The notes under the pieces were generated by a model. The model was not told where the DNA came from, made no database searches, and saw only the letters and a program-made list of their open reading frames with translations. Position numbers and translations under genes: made by a program. Positions 1-10,000 of a stretch of 31,065 nucleotides of DNA are shown one piece after another. Source of the stretch: JAADHY01 sp964428935 (GTDB taxonomy: Bacteria; Planctomycetota; Planctomycetia; Planctomycetales; Planctomycetaceae); assembly GCA_964428935.1 (NCBI GenBank), contig CAYSAG010000020.1:1-31065 (forward strand). Reading direction: 5' to 3'. How positions within the stretch are numbered: the first letter of the stretch is position 1; every line of letters begins with the position of its first letter.

Positions 1-1650
1 CGGGTTTTCCGACGCACTGATTAGCCGAATGGCCCCCACGTAGGCTTTTCCGGCCGTGCCGTTCAGCGTGACGATGTCTCCGGCCTTGAGCGTCTTGCCG
101 CCGGCAGTGACGGTTCGGGCTTGTTCGTCGATGCGAATCTCGCCCGCGCCGACAATGCAGCATTTGCCCCAGCCGCGAGCCACCAGCGCGGCGTGGCTGG
201 TCATGCCGCCTCGCTGCGTCAAAATGCCGACGGCCGCTCGCATGCCTTCCACGTCTTCCGGATTGGTTTCCGGTCGAACCAGCACGACCTGCCGTCCGGC
301 CTTCGCCGCTTCCACCGCCTCGGCCGACGTCAGCACAATCTCACCGACCGCGCCGCCCGGACCGGCGGGCAGACCCGTGGCGAACAAGCGGCCTTCCTGC
401 TCGGCCTTCTTCTCTTCTTCGGCGTCGACGATCGGGTGCAGCAGCTCGTCCAGCTGCTTCGGCGAGAGCCGCAAGACGGCCGTCGCCTCGTCGATCAGGC
501 CCTCGTCCAACATGTCCATGGCCATGTTCAAAGCGGCCGTTCCGGTTCGTTTGCCCGAGCGGCACTGAAGCATCCAAAGGCGTCCCTCCTGGATCGTAAA
601 CTCGATGTCCTGCATGTCGCGGTAGTGCTTTTCCAGCTTCTCGCGGATTTCGAGAAGCTGCTTGTACAGTTCGGGGAACGCCGTCTCGAGCGAGGGCAGG
701 TGTTTGTTCTGCTCGGTTTTCGTGTCTTCGTTCAGCGGGTTGGGCGTTCGGATGCCGGCCACGACGTCTTCGCCCTGCGCGTTCGGCAGCCACTCGCCGT
801 AAAACTTGTTCTCGCCCGTCGCCGGGTTACGAGTGAAGGCCACGCCGGTAGCCGACGTCTCGCCCATGTTCCCGAAAACCATGCTCTGCACGTTGGTCGC
901 CGTGCCCCAGTCGTCCGGAATGCCTTCGATGCGTCGGTAGGCGACCGCCCGTTTGCCGTTCCAGCTCTTGAAGACGGCCGCGATTCCGCCCCAGAGCTGC
1001 TCTTCCGGATCGTCCGGGAACTCCCGTCCCAAAACCTCCTTGACCTTTTGCTTGTACAGCTCGCACAGCTCCTTCAGATCGTCGGCCGTCAGGTCCGTGT
1101 CCTGCTTGTAGCCTTTCTCCTCCTTCATCTTGTCCATGATTTCTTCCAGCTGGACACGGATGCCGCGGCCGTCCTCCGGCTCAATCCCTTCCGCCTTTTC
1201 CATGACCACGTCCGAGTACATGGTGATCAGGCGGCGGTAGGCGTCGTAAACGAACCGCTCGTTGTTCGTCTTCTTGATCAGGCCCGGGATGGTCTTGGAG
1301 CACAGTCCGACGTTGAGCACGGTTTCCATCATGCCGGGCATGGACTGGCGAGCGCCCGAGCGGCACGAGACCAACAGCGGGTTCTCGGGGTCGCCGTACT
1401 TCATGCCCATGATTTCTTCGACCTTGCGCAGAGCCTCGTCCACCTGCTCCTTCAGCCCTTCGGGGTACTGACCTCCGGTCTTCATGAAGTACGTGCACAC
1501 CTCGGTCGTAATGGTGAAGCCGGCCGGGACGGGCAGTCCCAGGTTCGCCATTTCCGCCAGGTTCGCTCCTTTTCCGCCCAGCAAGTCGCGCATGTCCGCG
1601 CTGCCTTCTGCCTTCCCGCCGCCGAAAAAGTAGACGTATTTCTTACTCAT
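1..1650 (-). CDS. ppdK: Pyruvate, phosphate dikinase (C-terminus cut off by window edge)
   Basis: Interconverts pyruvate, ATP and Pi with PEP, AMP and PPi in the cytoplasm. The frame is open from the ATG at 1650 to the window edge: 550 codons of a family usually near 880-900 residues, so the PEP/pyruvate-binding barrel is missing. The N-terminus (VYFFGGGKAEG, then LLGGKGANLAEMANLGLPVPAGFTI) is the classic PPDK nucleotide-binding start. SCRSGARQSMPGMMETVLNVG follows near residue 100. The swivelling phosphohistidine domain has GGMTSHAALVARGWGKCC with catalytic His at residue 486. AAAGGA lies 8 bases before the ATG and supports this start. The next gene upstream, 2020-3663, is on the same strand but about 370 bases away, so ppdK probably has its own promoter. 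Ile is often ATC and GATC is frequent, unlike most genes here. Confidence 0.97.
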   Translation of the reverse strand, partial: MSKKYVYFFGGGKAEGSADMRDLLGGKGANLAEMANLGLPVPAGFTITTEVCTYFMKTGGQYPEGLKEQVDEALRKVEEIMGMKYGDPENPLLVSCRSGARQSMPGMMETVLNVGLCSKTIPGLIKKTNNERFVYDAYRRLITMYSDVVMEKAEGIEPEDGRGIRVQLEEIMDKMKEEKGYKQDTDLTADDLKELCELYKQKVKEVLGREFPDDPEEQLWGGIAAVFKSWNGKRAVAYRRIEGIPDDWGTATNVQSMVFGNMGETSATGVAFTRNPATGENKFYGEWLPNAQGEDVVAGIRTPNPLNEDTKTEQNKHLPSLETAFPELYKQLLEIREKLEKHYRDMQDIEFTIQEGRLWMLQCRSGKRTGTAALNMAMDMLDEGLIDEATAVLRLSPKQLDELLHPIVDAEEEKKAEQEGRLFATGLPAGPGGAVGEIVLTSAEAVEAAKAGRQVVLVRPETNPEDVEGMRAAVGILTQRGGMTSHAALVARGWGKCCIVGAGEIRIDEQARTVTAGGKTLKAGDIVTLNGTAGKAYVGAIRLISASENP

Positions 1651-2019
1651 CGCGCCGATCCTTTAAGCAAAAAGAATTCCCCGTTTACTGAGCGTTTCCG
1701 TGGGCGGTCCTGCAGAAGCACCGTCTTGGACCGCTCAGCCTTGCACCGTCCAGAACCAACCGCTCGGCCGTGGCCCATCCGCCGCCCGGGCGCGCAACAA
1801 GACCACCCGGGTCAACCTTGGCAATGAGGGATCGAACACTAACACTCGCCGGCCATTCCGTCAAGCTACCATTGACGCAACCACTTCGCTGTCCGCCTTG
1901 GGTCGTCACACGCAGCCCCAATTGTGCTCACGGCCGCAGCCTGGCCGACGACGGCCCAGGTCGGACGGCCACCCGAGCGCCCACGCCGTGTGCCTGGTCC
2001 AAGCCCCTGACCTTACGGC
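1651..2019. other. Gene-free spacer with ppdK leader hairpins
   Basis: No convincing gene. Besides the promoter candidate it holds overlapping inverted repeats in the predicted ppdK leader: GCGGTCC (1704-1710) with GGACCGC (1728-1734), and CTGAGCG (1688-1694) with CGCTCAG (1732-1738). The right-hand arms share 1732-1734, so the two full stems exclude each other. A T-run (minus strand, about 1669-1673) lies between this structure and the ribosome site, some 15 bases too far away for a standard terminator. Confidence 0.4.
1836..1864 (-). promoter_or_regulatory. Candidate promoter of ppdK
   Basis: Read on the minus strand, TTGACG (1864-1859, five of six bases of the -35 consensus) is followed after exactly 17 bases by TAGTGT (1841-1836, three of six of the -10 consensus). 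It would give a leader of about 180 bases before the ppdK ATG at 1650. Assignment rests on consensus match only. Confidence 0.4.
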
Positions 2020-3663
2020 TCACTCCACCGAGTAGCACGCGGCTTCCTCAGAGTTCCGAACCAGCAAACGCCCGCGCCACAGAACCGGGTGGTTCCACGT
2101 CTTCCCTTCAATGGCTTGAAACCGAGCTACTTCGCGGAACCGTTCGGGCGTGGCCTCCACTAACACCACCGCTCCGTCTTCCGCTTGCACCAGCAGGCAG
2201 TCGCCGACCAGCAGCAGTTGCCCGTAGCCGAACCGGCCATGTTTCCACCGGCGTTTGCCGGTTCGGACGTCCAAGCAAGCCAGAATGCCTTCGTCCAAAC
2301 CGTAGACGAAGTCCCCTTTCAGCACGGCGTCGTTGAACTTCAGCTTCAGTTGAGTGGTGTGCCAGCGAGCCGGTTGCTTCGGCTTCCACACACCGTCTTC
2401 CCAGACCAGGTCGAAGCAAGCCGTGCCGCGTCCGTAGCCGCTGCCAATCAGCAGAGCTTTGTCCTGGTAAAGAATGGGCTGAGCCACATTGATTCCCTGG
2501 TTGGTCGGCCACGGAATGAACCAGAGCTCGCGTCCGGTTTCCGGGTCGAAGCCGCTCAGACCGTCGCCGCCGAAGACCAGCAGCTCGGTCACGCCGTTGA
2601 CCGTTTCGACGCGCGGTGCCGAGTAGGCTGCGCGGCGCGACCCGGCTGTCCAAGCAATTTCTCCTGTCCGGCAGTCGTAGGCAATGACCTGACGGCCGTC
2701 GCGTCCGCCGGGAACCACAATGACCCAGTGCTTGTAGGCCAACGGAGAAGCGGCCATGCCCCACTGCAGGTTGCGAGCTCCTGCGTCCTTCAGAATGTTG
2801 CGGCTCCAAACCAGCTGCCCCGTTGCTGCGTCCAAGCAGTTCAAATGCCCTTCCGCTCCCAGCGAGTACACGCGGCCGTCGTGAATGAGCGGCGTGGCAC
2901 GCGGGCCGTCGCCGCCCAAAACTTCGCTGAACCGAGCCGTGGTGTGGTGAGCCCACACCTGCTTTCCCGTGTCGACCTGGTAGCAGACCGTCACTTCGTC
3001 CTGACCACGTTGCTCCAGCGTAAACGCCAGCCCGTCGGCCACGGCGAACGAACACCACCCCAGGCCGACCGCGTGACGCCACAACCGCTTCGGCGGACGC
3101 TCGTCCCAGTCCGTTCGCAGCGTGACGCCGCGCACCACGCCGTCCCGCCTGGGGCCTCGGAAGCCGGGCCAATCCGAGTCGCTCACTTGGACCGTTTGCA
3201 CGGAGCCGAGCTCGGTCGGCTTGGCCTGCAACGCCTTCCAGTAGCTCTCCGGCAACTGGTCTGTGGTCTTCGACCACCGCCACGTGAACCGAGGAATCAT
3301 GGCTCCTTCGAAACCCTCGACGCGGACCAACGCCGCCAACACGCAGAGGGCCAAGCCCGTCACGACCAGTCCGGCCGCTTTCTCCTTCCGCGACAGCCCG
3401 GACCAACACAGCCACCACAGCACCAGCAGCAGCAGCGTGCCGAAGAGGACGGGCAGTGAGGCAAACACTTGCATGGTTCGGTCTGGCGCAAAGGCCTTCC
3501 AAACCACGACTTCACCCACCGCCCCGCAGGCCAGCAGCAGCACGCCCAGACGCCACCGAAACCGTCGCTTGCGGCCAGCCGTCTGCGGTTCCGTCTGCTG
3601 CGCGGCCGTGTTCGAACCCTCCGGTTGGCTCGTGCTTTCCGTTGCGTCGTGTTTGTCGGTCAT
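2020..3663 (-). CDS. Membrane-anchored PQQ-like beta-propeller protein (BamB-like)
   Basis: 547 residues. The N-terminal 35 residues are polar. Three hydrophobic segments follow (about 37-57, 66-90, 97-114), then a large domain that is probably outside the cytoplasm. Residues 164-176 (DWPGFRGPRRDGV) are the signature that opens many planctomycete PQQ-like propellers. Typical blade repeats follow: YQVDTGKQVW (228-237), LDAATGQLVW (277-286), YDCRTGEIAW (329-338), FDPETGRELW (372-381) and LDVRTGKRRW (464-473). No enzymatic residues can be assigned; such propellers usually act as scaffolds, and a catalytic PQQ role is not shown. I chose the ATG at 3663 because TAGGAG lies just upstream; the frame stays open to 3903, but that extension is Arg-rich and unlike the family. 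It is transcribed away from the VWA gene at 4171. Confidence 0.88.
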   Translation of the reverse strand: MTDKHDATESTSQPEGSNTAAQQTEPQTAGRKRRFRWRLGVLLLACGAVGEVVVWKAFAPDRTMQVFASLPVLFGTLLLLVLWWLCWSGLSRKEKAAGLVVTGLALCVLAALVRVEGFEGAMIPRFTWRWSKTTDQLPESYWKALQAKPTELGSVQTVQVSDSDWPGFRGPRRDGVVRGVTLRTDWDERPPKRLWRHAVGLGWCSFAVADGLAFTLEQRGQDEVTVCYQVDTGKQVWAHHTTARFSEVLGGDGPRATPLIHDGRVYSLGAEGHLNCLDAATGQLVWSRNILKDAGARNLQWGMAASPLAYKHWVIVVPGGRDGRQVIAYDCRTGEIAWTAGSRRAAYSAPRVETVNGVTELLVFGGDGLSGFDPETGRELWFIPWPTNQGINVAQPILYQDKALLIGSGYGRGTACFDLVWEDGVWKPKQPARWHTTQLKLKFNDAVLKGDFVYGLDEGILACLDVRTGKRRWKHGRFGYGQLLLVGDCLLVQAEDGAVVLVEATPERFREVARFQAIEGKTWNHPVLWRGRLLVRNSEEAACYSVE

Positions 3664-4170
3664 GAGTGCCGCTCCTAGCCCCTCTGAGCTTCGCTGCCAA
3701 TGCGCCGCCGACCAGAGCGGCGACGCGTGTCGCGTGCGTCTGGTTGCGCGTCCGCGACGGCAGTCCGTTGCACCGAGCAGTCCGCTCGGCGCTCCAGAGA
3801 ACGTCTTGCGCACAGGTCTTGAGCCGGAAAGACTGCGTTCGACCCGTCCGGCTCGCGTCCGACCGGTACGGCTGCCGACGAAGAAGGGTAGGGCCGCGGG
3901 CAAGCCGGCCGAAACCGAATGGCCGGAGCCGAACAGGTCCGTTCTCGGACACGCAGAGAATCATTCCGGAGCCGTGTCCGACCACAGGCTGTTAGAATAG
4001 TGCAGTCGGTTGTCGGGCAAAAGGGGGCCGGCCAGCCGTTGCAACCGCTGCAGCCAGCAAGACCGGCCCGACCGTTGTTGAAACGCGGGAAGTGCTGCGG
4101 CAACGAAAACGAATCTTGCCCGTCCTTTCTTCGTTGGACAAACCACGAACGCAGCAAGCGGAGAACCGCG
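3664..4170. other. Divergent spacer between the PQQ propeller and VWA genes
   Basis: About 500 bases between two divergent starts. Frames are open across parts of it on both strands, but the translations are Arg/Pro-rich and look like GC-driven artefacts. The only notable signal is the TTAGAAT element described at 3990-4000. If the VWA protein started further upstream (an ATG at 3919 is in frame), part of this stretch would be coding. Confidence 0.35.
3990..4000 (+). promoter_or_regulatory. Candidate -10 element TGTTAGAATAG
   Basis: TAGAAT (3993-3998) matches five of six bases of TATAAT. The same 11-mer occurs before the FHA kinase gene on the opposite strand (30925-30915). No good -35 hexamer sits 16-18 bases upstream, so the call is tentative. 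It would drive the VWA gene with a leader of about 165 bases. Confidence 0.25.
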
Positions 4171-5526
4171 GTGCTCGACGACGCTCCTGCAGCCGTTTCC
4201 GCAACGTCGGTGGCCACACCGACCCGGGTGGCTGACCGCCTGGGGTCGGCTGGGGGCTCGGGCCGTCCGCGGTCGGTTCGCGTGCCGGCGCAAGGCCCGT
4301 GTTCCCGGACAGGGGCGGGGCAGGGGCGGCCGTTGTCGGAGCGTCGTGGCTGGGGGCACGGTGGCCGTGTCCGCTGGGGGCTCAACCGCGACGCCCGGCC
4401 GACGGCTTTGCTCGTCTCGCTGCTGTTGCACACTTTGCTGCTTTTGCTGCTGGCTGCGTGGAGGCTTCAGACCAACCGCACGCCAAGCGAACGGCTGGCG
4501 ACGGTTGTGTCGCTCTCGCCAGCCCCGCCGCCGTCGACGGTTTCCGTTGCGTTCTCGGCGCCGGACCGACTGAGCTCGAACCAGCCGCCGGTTCGTGACG
4601 CGAAACCGGCTCGGCTAGCGAGCGCGTTGGCGGCTGCCAGCTTAGAGCTCGTCTCGACGACTTTTTCGCCGCCGACTGCGGACGAAACCGTTGCGACGGA
4701 CGAAGCCGTTTGGCAGCAGGTCGGGCGTGTGCTGAGCCGGCTGGAGCAGCGACCGGCCGGAGCCGGCCCGGACGCGGGTCGCCCCGACGGCCGGACGCTC
4801 GCTAGGTTCGGCGGCGTCGCTGCCGGCACGCCCAAGCAACAGACGGCGGAAGGGGAAGTGGCCCCGGCGGCCGGAGCGTCGCAACGGCTCGGCTCGGGCG
4901 CTTCGACCGGCGAGGGGTTTTTCGGTGTTCGTCTGTCGGCTCGGCGAGTCGCCTTCGTGCTGGACGCGTCGCGCAGCATGAACTACCCGCACCCGGGACC
5001 GGCTCGGACACGGCTGGGACGGGTGAAGCTGGAGGTGCTGAAGTCGCTGCAGTCGCTGCCCGCCGACGGTCGGTTTTTCGTTGTGTTTTTCAACGAGCAC
5101 CCGCTGGTGCCGCCCGCTAGCGGCTGGTGGCCAGCCTCGGCCCAGGCCGCTCGGCAGTGCGCCGCGTGGCTGGCTCAGGTGAAGGCCGACGGCTCGACCG
5201 ACCCGCGCGAGGCACTCCGGCTGGCCTTGTCGCTTCGTCCGGAGGTCGTCTGCCTGCTGAGCGACGGACTGTTCGCAAAGGAGGTCTCGGAGGAGCTGCT
5301 GCGAGCCGTGCCGGCCGGCGTGGTCGTCCACACGTTTTCGTTCCAGCCGGACGTGGACCCGGAGCTGGCCGAAGCGAAAGCTTTGGTCGCCAGCGGTCGC
5401 CTGGACGAGGCGAGGCGGAAGTACCGTCGCAGCGTGGTGCGGAAGGCCGTCGAACTGGCCGAGGCCGAGCGGGTGCTCCGGACGCTGGCGGAACGGACCG
5501 GGGGCCAGTTCCACTGGCTCCACTGA
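4171..5526 (+). CDS. Membrane-anchored VWA-domain protein
   Basis: 451 residues from the GTG at 4171. A basic N-terminus precedes one strong transmembrane segment (about 78-98, Leu-rich). A long Ala/Pro-rich linker (about 105-250) leads to a von Willebrand A domain (about 256-395). The MIDAS metal site looks complete: D265-x-S267-x-S269 in DASRS, T343 in GSTDP and D365 in LLSDG. The C-terminal about 50 residues (EAKALVASGRLDEARRKYRR and on) look helical. Proteins of this form bind partners through the metal site; the partner is unknown. The GTG is chosen for GGAG seven bases upstream; an in-frame ATG at 3919 would add 84 Arg-rich residues that look non-coding. It converges on the FmdB gene at 5701. 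Confidence 0.8.
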   Translation: MLDDAPAAVSATSVATPTRVADRLGSAGGSGRPRSVRVPAQGPCSRTGAGQGRPLSERRGWGHGGRVRWGLNRDARPTALLVSLLLHTLLLLLLAAWRLQTNRTPSERLATVVSLSPAPPPSTVSVAFSAPDRLSSNQPPVRDAKPARLASALAAASLELVSTTFSPPTADETVATDEAVWQQVGRVLSRLEQRPAGAGPDAGRPDGRTLARFGGVAAGTPKQQTAEGEVAPAAGASQRLGSGASTGEGFFGVRLSARRVAFVLDASRSMNYPHPGPARTRLGRVKLEVLKSLQSLPADGRFFVVFFNEHPLVPPASGWWPASAQAARQCAAWLAQVKADGSTDPREALRLALSLRPEVVCLLSDGLFAKEVSEELLRAVPAGVVVHTFSFQPDVDPELAEAKALVASGRLDEARRKYRRSVVRKAVELAEAERVLRTLAERTGGQFHWLH

Positions 5527-5700
5527 AGCCGAGCGGCGGCCGAAAACGCTGACGGGCCGTGCTGCTCCAGCGCGAGTCGGACAGTCCGGAGTGCTTGTCG
5601 CTTCCTCGACCCGCCGTCGAGCGTTCGCGGCAGGTGGCCCCGACCGCTTCGTGAGTCCAACCCCTTCGTGACTCCGACCGCTTCCGCTACCGGCCGCCGC

Positions 5701-5922
5701 TCACTGCAGGGGACACGACCCCGGCTCGCATTTCGACGTCCCCGAGTACGGACAGGCCGGGCCGGTCGGGTCGGAGCCGCCGCTGGTGTGCACGGCCGGG
5801 GTGCTGAAGAGCTTGGTCAATTCCTTCGACCCGCACTCCGGACAAACGGGCTGGTCGTCACTTCGAACCAACAGCTCGAACCGCTTCTCGCACTTTCGAC
5901 ATTGGTACTCGTACAGCGGCAT
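5701..5922 (-). CDS. FmdB-family zinc-ribbon protein
   Basis: 73 residues. It begins MPLYEYQCRKC and has CPECGS about 20 residues later, so a four-cysteine zinc ribbon covers roughly residues 7-36, the hallmark of the FmdB/CxxC_CxxC_SSSS family. A Ser/Gly-rich tail carries three more cysteines (ACPY, KCEP, SCPL), common in this family. Function is poorly defined; the name comes from a putative regulator of formamidase genes, and no partner gene is visible. The ATG at 5922 is preferred because AGAGGA lies upstream; a longer version (to 5961) adds 13 residues that the family lacks. It lies 213 bases downstream of plsC on the same strand and may be cotranscribed. Confidence 0.85.
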   Translation of the reverse strand: MPLYEYQCRKCEKRFELLVRSDDQPVCPECGSKELTKLFSTPAVHTSGGSDPTGPACPYSGTSKCEPGSCPLQ

Positions 5923-6135
5923 GGGCCAGTCCTCTTCGGGCAACCACAGTTTGTTGGGCAACTTTCCGCAGTGCTTGGCGTGACGCAGGCGGCCACTCGG
6001 CGCGGGCCGCGGCGGAGAAGTTGAGCCTCGCGGCCGGACCGGCCAAGGCCCGAGCGTCTTGCCGTCGGGAAAGTTTACGCGCTGGGAGCGGGTGAAGTGG
6101 AGCGTGCCGTGGGCGGTTTGTCGGACAGACGCCGG

Positions 6136-6843
6136 TCACGGGCCGTCTCGGCGTCGAGCCCGCTGTCTCCACCGCTCCGCTTCCTCGTGACATCCGACAA
6201 TTCGCCGACGCACCAGTCGCAAGAGCTCCGGTTCGCGTTCTCGTGGCAGGAGCGGTTCCAGCTCCTCCCAGTCCAGCGGCTTGCCGAACACAACCCGAAC
6301 CGCGCCAGGCCGAACCATTCGCGACCCGCGTCGAAACGCCTGGTACGCGCCGGCCACGCCCACCGGAAAAACGGGCACACGCGCACGGCGAAGAATCATG
6401 GCAAAGCCCGGCTTCAGCGGAGCAATTTGGCCGTCTCGCGTTCGACTTCCCTCGGGAAAAAAGCCGACCAAGAAACCGTGCTCCAGTCGCCGCACACACT
6501 CCCGCACCACAGCCGCACCCGGCCGCTGCTGGTTAATGGGCATGACGTACGTGTTCCGCAAAATCCAGCCCAGGACGGGCAACGGAAAAAGGTTGTGGCG
6601 AGCGACGTAACTGATCGGTCGCTCCAACGGCAAACCCACCAGCAGCGGGTCCAGGTGGCTTTGGTGGTTAATCAGCAACAGCGCGCCGCGGTCCGCGGGC
6701 AGCCGCTCGTGCCCGCGAGCTCGGTAGCGCAGCCAGACGACGAAAAGGCTGCGGAGCACCAGCTGGCAAGAAAACCACAGCCAGTTGCGTCGAAACGGCG
6801 ACGGCAGCGGTTGGTCTGGTGTCAGTCGTGGAATCTTTGCCAT
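6136..6843 (-). CDS. plsC: 1-acyl-sn-glycerol-3-phosphate acyltransferase (PlsC family)
   Basis: 235 residues, typical for the family. It transfers an acyl chain to lysophosphatidate or a related lysolipid at the inner membrane. The catalytic H-x4-D motif is NHQSHLD (H60, D65). The substrate-binding motif FFPEGSRTRDG (about 128-138) follows, then VPVFPVGVAG (156-165). A hydrophobic stretch at about 21-40 probably anchors the protein. The ATG at 6843 has no clear Shine-Dalgarno sequence, but the reading begins in a normal way for the family. Single-copy status and exact lysolipid substrate cannot be judged. It is followed on the same strand by the small zinc-ribbon gene. Confidence 0.93.
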   Translation of the reverse strand: MAKIPRLTPDQPLPSPFRRNWLWFSCQLVLRSLFVVWLRYRARGHERLPADRGALLLINHQSHLDPLLVGLPLERPISYVARHNLFPLPVLGWILRNTYVMPINQQRPGAAVVRECVRRLEHGFLVGFFPEGSRTRDGQIAPLKPGFAMILRRARVPVFPVGVAGAYQAFRRGSRMVRPGAVRVVFGKPLDWEELEPLLPREREPELLRLVRRRIVGCHEEAERWRQRARRRDGP

Positions 6844-7024
6844 GCGGAAAAGTTACACGTCGCCGGTGGGCGGCACAAGATTTCCGGCGGGGCGTGGCGT
6901 TCGGCCGGCGTGGCGGTCCGTGCGGACCGGCCGTCCAACCGGCGCGGTTCCGCTCCGCCGACCGCCCGCGCGGACGAACGCCGTCCTCACGCGCGACACG
7001 GTCCTCACCCACGACACGCCGAGC

Positions 7025-10000
7025 TCACTGCCGCTGGCTCTCGGCTGCCGTCACCTGTTGCAAACGCTGACGGTACCGGCGGTACAACCGCGTGTGGCGG
7101 CTCTCGGGCGGGTAGGGGCGTCCGGCAATGAAAACGCCCAGAATGTGAGTGGCTGGCTGCAACGGCGAGCCGTCCGTAATGACCAGGTTGGCCAGCTTGC
7201 CGGGAGTAATCGAGCCCAGTTGGTCGCGCACGTCGAGAATTTCGGCCGCCGACAGGGTCAACGCCCGCAGCGCCGCCGACTCGGGCAGTCCGAAGGCCAC
7301 GGCCATGGCTGCCTCGAACGGCAGGTTGCGGCTGTTCGTCGAGCTGTCGGAGCGGAAGCAGAAACGCACGCCCGCCTCGTACAGTCGGCCGGCGTTCGCG
7401 TAGGCGGCGTCGGACGGGTCGTACGACTCGACCGGGCCACGCATGACCTTGCCGACAATGACCGGCACCTTGCGTCGCTTCAGCTCGGACGCCACCTTCC
7501 ACGCGTCTGTGGCGCCGACCAGCACCAACCGCAGCTTTTGCTGCTCGGCAAACTGCAGCGCCTGGACAATTTGCTTGCGTGAGTGAGCCTCGACCAGCAC
7601 CGGCTTTTGGCCGTGCAGGTACGGAAGCAGAGCCTCCAGCCGCGGGTCCAGCAGGGTCGTCGTGCCTTTGCGTTGTCGAGCTCGCTCGTAGACGCGGGCC
7701 CGGCCGAACAGCTCGCGCAGTTGGTCGATTCGTTTCTTCGCCGACTCGCCGCGCGGCCAGCGAATGACCAGTCCGGCTTCGAGTTGGAGGGTCATTTCCG
7801 GAGCGGTCCAACCGGCCAGGTTGACCAGCGACGCCTGTCCGCAGACGACGCCGCCGGTGGGAGTGGCCAGGACCGTAGTAATGCCGCCTGCACGAGCCAC
7901 CGCCACCAGCTCCGAGTCGGGGTTCACGGCGACGCCCGCCCGCAGGTCTGGGTGGAACAAACCGATTTCCGCGTAGTCGTGGGTCTCCGCGACCTTGCCG
8001 ATTTCCGTCAGGCCCAGCGTGGTGCCAGCGTCAATCAGCCCCGGGTAGACGTGCAGTCCGGTGGCGTCAATGACTTTCGCGTCGTCGGGCACCGGGACCT
8101 TCGGCCCGACGGCTGCAATCCGGCCGCCGTCAATGACCACCGTGGCCCGTTTCCAGGTCGGCCGGTCCACCGGGTGAACGGTCGCGTTGACAATGGCGTA
8201 GCGTCCGTTGGGGCTGAGCGACAGGTCCAGCGAGCGGCTGGGAGCCGAACGAGCCGCGGCCGGCAACGGACCGGCTCGCCGAGTGCGTCGAACGGCCGAA
8301 CCAGACATGGCCGTCGGCTGCTTGCTACGGTCGAAGTAAACGACCCCTTCAATGATTGTCATTTCACAGCGCGAAAAGGCGTTCAACGGGTGACCGTTGA
8401 AAATGGCCAGGTCGCCGTCCTTGCCGACTTCGATTGTTCCAATGCGACGGTCCAGACCCAGCTCGCGCGCCGGGTTCAAGGTGACGGTGCGCAGGGCCTC
8501 GTCGGGCGGGACGTTTCCGTAGCGAATCAACTTCGCCGCCTCTTGGTAAAGGTGCCGCATGAGTTCAGCGTTGTCGCTCTTCAGGCACGCGTTGACGCCG
8601 GCGCGAAGGAGCAGGGCGGCGTTGTACGGAGTCGCGTCGTAGGCCTCGACTTTGTACGCCCACCAGTCCGAGAACGTGCTGACGCTGGCTCCGTGCCGCG
8701 CAATTTCCGGCGCGACCTTGTAAGCCTCCAACGCGTGCTGCAACGAATTGACTCGAATGCCCAGCGACTCGGCAACCCGCAGCACCATTAAAATTTCGTC
8801 CGACCGGTAGCAGTGGCAGTCAATCAGCTTCCGTTCTTGGAGAATGTCGGCCAGTGTCTCCAGACGCAGGTCCCGACGCGGCGGCAACAATCGGCTCTTG
8901 TCTTTCGACTTCTCGTACGCCAACCACCGGTCGCGGTAGGCCGCTGCCTCGGCGAAAGCCCGGCGCAACGTCGCTTCCACGCCCAACCGTGTGTTCGGAA
9001 ACCGCCCCGGGCGCCCCTTGACGTTCTCGCCCAGAGCGAACTTGACTCCCTGAGGTGCTCGGACCAAATGCTCGCGCGCCGTGCGGCCGTACTTCAGCTT
9101 GACCACCGCGTTTTGGCCGCCAATGACGTTCGCCGAGCCGTGAAGCAGACGAACCGTCGTGACACCACCGGCCAAAGCGCGGTACTCGGCCACGTCGTCC
9201 GTACGGACGGCGTCGCGAACGCGGACTTCGCACACGATCGACTGCGTGCCCTCGTTTGCTCCGCCCGAAATCATGATGTGACTGTGCGGGTCGACAATGC
9301 CGGGAATGATGTACCGACCGCGAGCGTCGACCACCAAGAAGCCTTTCGGCGGCCGCAGTCCCTGACCAATGGCTTTGATCCTTCCCCGCTCAATCAAAAT
9401 CGAAGCGTTCTGAAGCGTCACGCCCGTGCCGGTCCAAACCGTGCCGCCTCGGACGAACAAGTTTCCGTTCCCCCGTTGACCGGCCAGTCGGTCGGACTCC
9501 AGTTCGGTGGGTTGTTCGGCCGGGGTGGCTGCGACCTTTCCACCACCTGCCTTTTTACCCGCCGGCCTCTTCCCCGAGGCTGACACCGATTTCTGCGGCG
9601 GACTTTCCGGCTTGGAGGCTTTCTGCTTTTGCGAGGCACCCCGACCGGCGCCGGCGGACTTCGGTTGTTCCACAGTCTCCACGCCGGTCAGTTCCACCGG
9701 TTTTGAAGCCGACTTGTTCTTGGCCTGGGCGTTGCCGGGCTTTGCTTTGGGCTCTTTGGAGCTCTTGGCCTTTTCTTCGCTTTTCGCCAGCGGCTTGGCT
9801 TCCCGGTTGAACTGGAACTTCAGTCCGTCGACAAACACGTAATGGACCAGAGACCGCTTGTCTTCAAACGGCCCGTTGAAGACGACGACGTGAGCCAATT
9901 TGCCCGGTTGGAGCGTGCCGAGCTGGTTCTCGACGCCCAGAATTCGAGCGGCGTTCACGGTGAGGGCGGCCAGGGCCGTTTTGGGCGAAAGTCCGTGCTC

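Noticed and set aside
121..1827. Long open frame of 568 codons on the plus strand
   Set aside because: It lies opposite ppdK, is Arg/His/Val-rich and matches no family; ppdK on the minus strand has all catalytic motifs.
1825..1850. GGATCGAAC, like a minus-strand tRNA T-loop
   Set aside because: No matching T-stem; it overlaps the ppdK promoter candidate.
2185..3459. Open frame of 424 codons on the plus strand
   Set aside because: Antisense to the PQQ propeller gene; no ribosome site and Gln/His/Arg-rich.
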